From NCBI GenBank assembly GCA_038209365.1, contig JBBQXS010000032.1, positions 1 through 54,743 of the forward strand: a stretch of 54,743 nt of DNA, given 5' to 3'. A model generated the notes under the pieces. It worked only from the letters and a program-made list of their open reading frames with translations, ran no database searches and was not told the DNA's origin. Both the position numbers and the translations under genes were made by a program. This document shows, one piece after another, positions 49,545-54,743 of this stretch (its first letter is position 1; the number at the start of each line of letters is the position of its first letter). Origin of the DNA: DASQHW01 sp038209365 (lineage in GTDB: Bacteria > Actinomycetota > Acidimicrobiia > IMCC26256 > PALSA-610).

Positions 49545-50780
49545 ATGACCTTCGATACCGTCGAGAGCGCGATCGACGCGGTGCGACGCGGCGAGTTCGT
49601 GGTCGTCGTCGACGACGAGGACCGCGAGAACGAGGGCGACCTCATCATCGCGGCCGAGAAGATGACGCCCGACAAGATGGCGTTCATGATCCGCTACACC
49701 AGCGGGGTCATCTGCCTGCCGATGGAGGGCGCGCGCCTCGACGAGCTCCAACTGCCATTGATGGTGTCGGGCAACGAGAACACCGAAGGCCAGCGCACGG
49801 CGTTCACGATCTCGGTCGACGCGCGCCACGGCACCACGACCGGCATCTCGGCCGCCGACCGTTGCACCACCGTGCACACGCTGATCGACCCATCGACAGG
49901 GCCCGCCGACCTGGCCCGTCCCGGCCACATCTTCCCGCTCCGCTACCGCGACGGCGGCGTGCTGAAGCGGGCCGGTCACACCGAGGCCGGCGTGGATCTC
50001 GCGCGCATGGCGGGTTGCTTCCCCGCCGGCGTGCTCGCCGAGATCGTCAACGACGACGGCACGATGCAGCGCATGGCCGACCTGAAGGAGTTCGCGGCCG
50101 AGCACGAGCTCGTGCTCGTGACGATCGCCGATCTCATCCGTTTCCGCCGCCACCGCGAGAAGCTCGTGCGCCGCGTGTCCGAGGCGCGCATCCCCACCCA
50201 ATACGGCGACTTCACGGCGCACGTGTTCGCGTCGCTGCTCGACGGCACCGAGCACCTCGCATTTGTGCGGGGCGAAGTGTCGGGCAAGAGCGACGTGCTG
50301 GTGCGCGTGCACTCCGAATGCCTCACCGGCGACGTGTTCGGGTCCTTGCGCTGTGACTGCGGCGTGCAGCTCGACCGCGCGCTCGAGCGCGTTGCGCGGG
50401 AAGGCGAAGGAGTTGTCGTGTACCTCCGCGGACACGAGGGACGCGGCATCGGGCTCGGACACAAGCTGCGCGCGTACTCACTACAGGACCAGGGTCGCGA
50501 CACGGTCGAGGCGAATCTCGAGCTCGGGTTCCCCGCCGACTCCCGTGAGTACGGCATCGGTTCGCAGATCCTCGTCGATCTCGGCGTGACGACGATGCGA
50601 CTGATGACGAACAACCCCGCGAAGTACGGCGGCATCGAGGGCTACGGGCTCGAGATCGTCGAGCGGGTACCGATGCAGACGGAGCCCAACGAGGAGAACA
50701 TCGCTTACCTGCGCGCCAAGCAGGAGAAGCTCGGCCACCTGCTCGAGATCGCACCGGACGAAGAGCTCGGCGGCTCGTGA
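49545..50780 (+). CDS. ribBA: bifunctional DHBP synthase / GTP cyclohydrolase II
   Basis: A 411-residue fusion supplying both precursors of riboflavin. The RibB half (about 1-205) has VVVDDEDRENEGDL, TTGISAADRCTT and HTEAGVDLARMAG. The RibA half has the zinc-binding HSECLTGDVFGSLRCDCGVQL and RGHEGRGIGLGHK. I chose ATG 49545, which has GAGGAG just upstream and gives the family start MTFDTVESAI; GTG 49515 is in frame but overlaps ribE by 20 nt. Confidence 0.96.
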   Translation: MTFDTVESAIDAVRRGEFVVVVDDEDRENEGDLIIAAEKMTPDKMAFMIRYTSGVICLPMEGARLDELQLPLMVSGNENTEGQRTAFTISVDARHGTTTGISAADRCTTVHTLIDPSTGPADLARPGHIFPLRYRDGGVLKRAGHTEAGVDLARMAGCFPAGVLAEIVNDDGTMQRMADLKEFAAEHELVLVTIADLIRFRRHREKLVRRVSEARIPTQYGDFTAHVFASLLDGTEHLAFVRGEVSGKSDVLVRVHSECLTGDVFGSLRCDCGVQLDRALERVAREGEGVVVYLRGHEGRGIGLGHKLRAYSLQDQGRDTVEANLELGFPADSREYGIGSQILVDLGVTTMRLMTNNPAKYGGIEGYGLEIVERVPMQTEPNEENIAYLRAKQEKLGHLLEIAPDEELGGS

Positions 50781-50806
50781 CCTGAGGCGGGCGACCCGGA
50801 GGCATC

Positions 50807-51274
50807 ATGGGGGAATACACCGCGCACGAAGGCGCCCTCGACGCGGCCGGCATGCGGTTCGCGATCGCCGTTGCGCGGTTCAACCGCGACATCACCCAGC
50901 AGCTGCTCGAGGGCGCGGAGGCGATGTTCCGCAAGCACGACGCCGCCGACGTCAGCGTCGCGTGGGTGCCCGGCGCGTACGAGCTGCCGCTGGTGGCGCG
51001 GCGCCTCGCGGGATCGGGAGCGGTCGATGCCGTCGTCTGTCTCGGTGCGGTGATCCGCGGCGAGACCGCGCACTTCGAATACGTCGCGGGTGAAACGGCG
51101 GCCGGGATCACTCGCGTCGCGCTCGACACCGGTGTACCGGTGATCTTCGGGGTGCTGACCGTGGACAATCGCGAGCAGGCACTCGACCGGCTCGGCGGCA
51201 ACGAAGGCCACAAGGGCGAGGAAGCGGCGCTCACCGCGATCGAGATGGTGTCGCTGCTCCGCGAGCTGCCGTGA
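50807..51274 (+). CDS. ribH: 6,7-dimethyl-8-ribityllumazine synthase
   Basis: A 155-residue icosahedral or pentameric enzyme. FAIAVARFNRDITQQLLEGA, VAWVPGAYELPLVARRLA, AVVCLGAVIRGETAHFEYVAGETAAGI and VPVIFGVLTVDNREQALDR match the family, with the catalytic His in AHFEYV. ATG 50807 follows GGAGG. The stop overlaps the methyltransferase start. Confidence 0.97.
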   Translation: MGEYTAHEGALDAAGMRFAIAVARFNRDITQQLLEGAEAMFRKHDAADVSVAWVPGAYELPLVARRLAGSGAVDAVVCLGAVIRGETAHFEYVAGETAAGITRVALDTGVPVIFGVLTVDNREQALDRLGGNEGHKGEEAALTAIEMVSLLRELP

Positions 51275-52017
51275 GCCGCTACGACACGATTGGTCGCGCC
51301 TACGCCACCACGCGCCGGACCGATCCGCGCATCGCGGCGCAGATCCACGCCGCGCTCGGCGATGCGCGACGAATCCTGAACATCGGCGCGGGCACCGGAA
51401 GCTACGAGCCGGAAGACCGCGAGGTCGTTGCAATCGACCCGTCGACCACGATGCTCGAGCAGCGCGCGCCGGGTGCCGCGCCCGCGGTGCAAGCCGTCGC
51501 CGAAGCGCTGCCGTTCGGCGACCGTCGCTTCGATGCCGCAATGACGACGCTGACGGTGCATCACTGGAACGACGTCGAACGGGGTCTGCGCGAGATGCGA
51601 CGCGTTGCCGCGCGCCAGGTGATCTTCTTCTTCGATCGCGCAACGACGATCGATCTCTGGCTGGTCGCCGAGTACTTCCCCGAGGTCCTCGAACTTCCCA
51701 CCGAGCGTGCCGCACCGGACCCGGCGGCTCTTGCTCGCGTGCTCGACGTCAACAGCATCGAGCCCGTCCCCGTACCGGCCGACTGCGTCGACGGATTCGG
51801 TGGCTGCTATTGGAACCGGCCGGAGGCGTACCTCGACCCGCAGGTACAGGACGGCATGTCGTCGTTCGCGCAGCTCGATCCGGAAACACGTGCCCGCGGG
51901 ACCGAGCGCCTTCGGCGTGACTTGGAGTCGGGCGTATGGGACGCGCGCCACGGCGAGCTGCGGGCGTTGGCGGAGATCGATTTGGGATATCGATTGCTCG
52001 TCGCCGGAGTAGCCTGA
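51271..52017 (+). CDS. class I SAM-dependent methyltransferase
   Basis: A 248-residue Methyltransf_11-type enzyme. RILNIGAGTGSYEPEDREVVAIDPS is SAM motif I with the acidic ribose-binding residue, LPFGDRRFDAAMTTLTVHHW is motif II-III, and YPD-type helix residues follow. The C-terminal part (about 150-248) is family-specific and gives no substrate clue. The GTG start overlaps the ribH stop, so translation is coupled to the rib operon, yet no known riboflavin step needs a methyltransferase. Confidence 0.85.
   Translation: MSRYDTIGRAYATTRRTDPRIAAQIHAALGDARRILNIGAGTGSYEPEDREVVAIDPSTTMLEQRAPGAAPAVQAVAEALPFGDRRFDAAMTTLTVHHWNDVERGLREMRRVAARQVIFFFDRATTIDLWLVAEYFPEVLELPTERAAPDPAALARVLDVNSIEPVPVPADCVDGFGGCYWNRPEAYLDPQVQDGMSSFAQLDPETRARGTERLRRDLESGVWDARHGELRALAEIDLGYRLLVAGVA
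52010..52015 (+). promoter_or_regulatory. putative -10 box of hisG
   Basis: TAGCCT overlaps the methyltransferase stop and ends 9 nt before the hisG ATG, without a Shine-Dalgarno sequence. It matches the alaS and rpe boxes. Confidence 0.4.
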
Positions 52018-52024
52018 TCCGGCA

Positions 52025-52900
52025 ATGCTGCGAATCGTGCTGCCCAAGGGTTCGCTCGAACGAGCCACCCTGCAGCTCTTCGAAGATGCCGATCTCGGCG
52101 TCGTGCGCTCCTCCGATGTGGACTATCGCGCGAGCATCGATGACCCGCGTGTCGTCGACGTCACGATCCTGCGGCCGCAGGAGATCCCGCGCTATGTCGC
52201 CGACGGGCTGTTCGATCTCGGCATCACCGGACGCGACTGGATCGAGGAGACCGGCGTCGACGTCGCCACGCTCGCGCAGCTCCATTATTCGAAGGCGACG
52301 GCCCGCCCGATCCGCATCGTGCTCGCGGTCGCAGGCGACTCGACCTGGCGTTCGGCCGGCGATCTCCCGCCGGGTGTGCGCGTGCACACCGAGTACACGG
52401 AGCTGACGCGGCGATACCTCGAGAAGCACGGCGTCGACGCGCGCATCTCCCTGTCGTACGGCGCCACCGAGGCGAAGGTGCCCGAGATCGCGGACGCGGT
52501 GGTCGAGCTCACCGAAACCGGCCGGGCCTTGCGAGCCGCCGGGCTGCGGATCCTCGACACCGTCCTCGTGTCGCACACCGAGTTGATCGCGAACGCTGAT
52601 GCGTACGAGGACCCCGACAAGCGCAAGGCGATGGAACAGCTGCGCACCTTGCTGCTCGGCGCGCTCGAAGCGCGCGGGCGGGTGCTCGTGAAGCTCAACG
52701 TCGACGAGGCGAACCTGCAATCTGTGATCGACCTGCTCCCCGCGCTGAAGTCGCCGACGGTGTCGAAGCTGTTCGGCGAGGACGGCTACGCGGTCGAAAC
52801 GGTGGTGGCCAAGAGCGACATCAACGTGCTGATCCCGGAGTTGAAGGACCACGGCGCGACCGGCATCCTCGAGCTGCCGATCGGCAAGATCGTGCAGTGA
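52025..52900 (+). CDS. hisG: ATP phosphoribosyltransferase, long (HisG-L) form
   Basis: A 291-residue enzyme catalysing the first step of histidine synthesis. LRIVLPKGSLERATLQLF, VTILRPQEIPRYVADGLFDLGITGRDWIEE and the PRPP-binding region LRAAGLRILDTVLVSHTELIAN are present. Residues about 215-291 form the ACT-like regulatory domain of the long form, so HisZ is not needed. It is isolated from other his genes here. Confidence 0.95.
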   Translation: MLRIVLPKGSLERATLQLFEDADLGVVRSSDVDYRASIDDPRVVDVTILRPQEIPRYVADGLFDLGITGRDWIEETGVDVATLAQLHYSKATARPIRIVLAVAGDSTWRSAGDLPPGVRVHTEYTELTRRYLEKHGVDARISLSYGATEAKVPEIADAVVELTETGRALRAAGLRILDTVLVSHTELIANADAYEDPDKRKAMEQLRTLLLGALEARGRVLVKLNVDEANLQSVIDLLPALKSPTVSKLFGEDGYAVETVVAKSDINVLIPELKDHGATGILELPIGKIVQ

Positions 52901-52947
52901 GCCGTGCGGACGCAGCGGAGCCAGGGATGGCGTAGCGAGGGAGCCAT

Positions 52948-53175
52948 GTGACGGGAAGCGTCACCGAATTCGACGAGCGTCGCGGGATCGGGGAGATCGC
53001 CGGCGATGACGGCGCGGTGTATCCCTTCCACTGCACGGTGATCGCCGACGGTTCACGAACGATCGCGGTCGGTACCGCGGTCGAATTCGAGCGCGTCCCC
53101 GGCCACCGAGGCCGTTGGGAAGCCGCCTCCATCGTTCCTGCGACACCAGGCGACAGGACATCCGGCGACAAATAG
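52948..53175 (+). CDS. cold-shock-domain-like protein
   Basis: A 75-residue single OB-fold protein. GSVTEFDERRGIGEI, YPFHCTVIADGSRTIAVGTAVEFERV and GRWEAASI resemble the diverged cold-shock domain common in actinobacteria, in which the classic RNP aromatic residues are reduced. The start GTG 52948 follows GAGGGAG (52937-52943) by four nt. It lies 47 nt after hisG; that gap holds short repeated purine-rich words. Nucleic-acid binding is inferred. Confidence 0.8.
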   Translation: MTGSVTEFDERRGIGEIAGDDGAVYPFHCTVIADGSRTIAVGTAVEFERVPGHRGRWEAASIVPATPGDRTSGDK

Positions 53176-53191
53176 CGTCGTCGATTGTCGC
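53165..53191. terminator. hairpin between convergent genes
   Basis: GCGACAA (53165-53171) pairs with TTGTCGC (53185-53191) over a 13-nt loop, spanning the stop of the cold-shock-like gene and the 22-nt gap to the convergent DUF1844 gene. It could terminate both. Confidence 0.4.
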
Positions 53192-53197
53192 AAGAAC

Positions 53198-53623
53198 CTA
53201 CGTGCCCTGGGACTCGGCGACCTCGACGAAGAGCATCTGGGCCTGGCCGAGCGCGTCGCGCAGCATCTCTTCACCTTCGCCGAGTCGGCCGACGAGCGCG
53301 TCGACGAGCGCGGACAGCGCGTCGATCGCGAGGCCCGCCGCCGCGAGGTTCGGCTCGGGACGGCGCCCTTGCTCGTCGGGCGGCGTCACGACCCCGAGGT
53401 GCACGAGCGCGAGCTGCCAGATCCCGATCGCGTGGTTCACGATGACGTCGGCCACGGGCGTCCCCGCCAGCCGCGCGTGCAGTTCCCGGAGCGCCTCGAG
53501 CTCCTCGTCCGATGGTTCGTCCCCGGAGGGCGGCTGCCCCTGCGGCGGCTGCCCAGGCGGCGGTTGCCCCGGCGACGGGGGCTGCTCCGGCTCGCCGCCA
53601 CCAGGTATCCAGAGTCCAGTCAC
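53198..53623 (-). CDS. DUF1844 family protein
   Basis: A 141-residue protein on the minus strand, starting at GTG 53623. The first 35 residues are a Pro/Gly/Gln-rich repeat region (PGQPPPGQPPQGQPP), probably disordered. The conserved helical part (about 45-141) has PVADVIVNHAIGIWQLALVHLGVV and LAIDALSALVDALVGRLGEGEEMLRDALGQ, typical of DUF1844, which lies next to infC in many actinobacteria. Function is unknown. Its promoter must share the 230-nt region with infC. Confidence 0.85.
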   Translation of the reverse strand: MTGLWIPGGGEPEQPPSPGQPPPGQPPQGQPPSGDEPSDEELEALRELHARLAGTPVADVIVNHAIGIWQLALVHLGVVTPPDEQGRRPEPNLAAAGLAIDALSALVDALVGRLGEGEEMLRDALGQAQMLFVEVAESQGT

Positions 53624-53852
53624 GCGCGACTATCCTTCCCATCGACAATCGAGGGAAGTGGGACGCTACTCAAAAGGCGGCGTCCCCACCCGGCCGGCCG
53701 GCTCCGTGCACCATGGCGGAGGACGATCGCGACGGGTCCGTCTTGGAGCAGCCGAGCGACAGCTTCGGTGCGACGGTGGACGCTTTCCCCGGAGGAAATG
53801 GGTCCGCCGTCGTTTTCGCGCCGGCGGCCGAGAACGAAGAGGTGATGCCGCA
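53624..53852 (+). promoter_or_regulatory. divergent promoter region and infC leader
   Basis: This 229-nt segment separates the DUF1844 start from infC. It contains a small open frame (53713-53910) that runs through the infC start, and a short hairpin (TTTCC pairing with GGAAA, about 53788-53802). L20- or IF3-type autoregulation of the infC-rpmI-rplT operon is known in other bacteria, but I recognise no established leader motif here. No convincing -35/-10 pair was found. Confidence 0.35.
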
Positions 53853-54434
<582 letters not shown>

Positions 54435-54458
54435 CACGACACGACAAGGGACGCTGAG

Positions 54459-54653
54459 ATGCCCAAGATGAAGACGCACCGTGGCGCGGCCAAGCGCTTC
54501 AAGATCACCGGGACGGGCAAGATCCTGCGGCGCCACGCGTACCGGGACCACCTGCTCGAGCACAAGGCCACGCGGCGTACTCGCCGGCTCGGTCGTGAAG
54601 CGGAAGTGGTCGGCGGCGACAAGAAGCACGTCAAGCGTCTGCTCGGGAGGTAG
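54459..54653 (+). CDS. rpmI: 50S ribosomal protein L35
   Basis: A 64-residue basic protein. PKMKTHRGAAKRFKITGTGKILRRHAYRDHLLEHK matches L35 throughout. ATG 54459 lies 24 nt after infC with an AAGGGA-type site. It is followed 4 nt later by rplT, the conserved infC-rpmI-rplT order. Confidence 0.97.
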   Translation: MPKMKTHRGAAKRFKITGTGKILRRHAYRDHLLEHKATRRTRRLGREAEVVGGDKKHVKRLLGR

Positions 54654-54657
54654 CGCA

Positions 54658-54743
54658 ATGGCTCGCGTCAAGCGTTCTGTGGCCGGCAAGAAGCACCGGC
54701 GGGCGATCCTCGAAGAGGCGCAGGGTTATACCGGCGCGCGCAG
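54658..54743 (+). CDS. rplT: 50S ribosomal protein L20, 5' part only
   Basis: The first 28 codons are present, reading ARVKRSVAGKKHRRAILE then QGYTGAR, the typical L20 start; the window ends here. ATG 54658 has GGGAGG ten nt upstream. L20 is the autoregulator of this operon in some bacteria. Confidence 0.95.
   Translation, partial: MARVKRSVAGKKHRRAILEEAQGYTGAR

Noticed and set aside
52025..52900. Missing hisZ partner for HisG
   Set aside because: The protein is the long form with its own regulatory domain and does not need HisZ.

Overview
The window is a GC-rich (about 70% by eye) chromosomal segment in which almost every gene reads on the + strand. The only two minus-strand genes I support are a phosphotransferase at 12523-13584 and a DUF1844 protein at 53198-53623. 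GTG/TTG starts, ATGA/GTGA stop-start overlaps, mIHF beside gmk and rpoZ, DUF948/DUF6167-like genes between rarA and alaS, DUF2017 beside clpS, DUF1844 beside infC, and type IV pilus genes without a secretin all point to an actinobacterium. The class Acidimicrobiia is my inference from gene order; no 16S gene is present to test it. I see no tRNA, rRNA, CRISPR array, transposase or integrase.

Layout. 1-7000: rarA, two small membrane proteins, alaS, ruvX, mltG and aroE. 7098-18846: a DUF4388 protein followed by a type IV pilus locus (pilB, pilT, pilC, two near-identical pilins, pilD, a small HTH protein, a PilM-PilN fusion and pilO), with an antisense APH-fold kinase between pilC and the pilins. 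18941-25089: aroC, aroK, aroB, aroQ, an M24 aminopeptidase, efp, nusB, clpS and DUF2017. The pilus locus therefore sits between aroE and the other shikimate genes. 25123-28926: a MoxR ATPase, DUF58 and TgpA-like transglutaminase module. 28978-37972: a pyrimidine operon, pyrR-B-C-carA-carB-pyrD-pyrF. 38115-47481: mihF, gmk, rpoZ, coaBC, metK, a degenerate priA, def, fmt, rsmB, rpe and a Mog/MoaB-like gene. 47560-51274: promoter, FMN riboswitch and ribD-ribE-ribBA-ribH, with a methyltransferase coupled to ribH. 52025-54743: hisG, a cold-shock-domain protein, DUF1844 (minus), and infC-rpmI-rplT, with rplT cut by the window edge.

Most genes are housekeeping. Pathways present in blocks are the late and middle shikimate steps, UMP synthesis up to OMP decarboxylation (no pyrK or pyrE here), riboflavin synthesis under riboswitch control, and pieces of translation (alaS, efp, def, fmt, rsmB, infC, rpmI, rplT). 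The less ordinary material is a 139-nt near-palindrome mirroring the rarA start; a 39-nt palindromic element that recurs upstream of carA; repeated TANNNT boxes 7-10 nt before start codons, suggesting leaderless transcripts; the unusual architecture of the pilus proteins; a Gln in place of the first metal-binding His of PyrC; and an apparent CTG start for infC. I did not find a clearly new multi-gene system.
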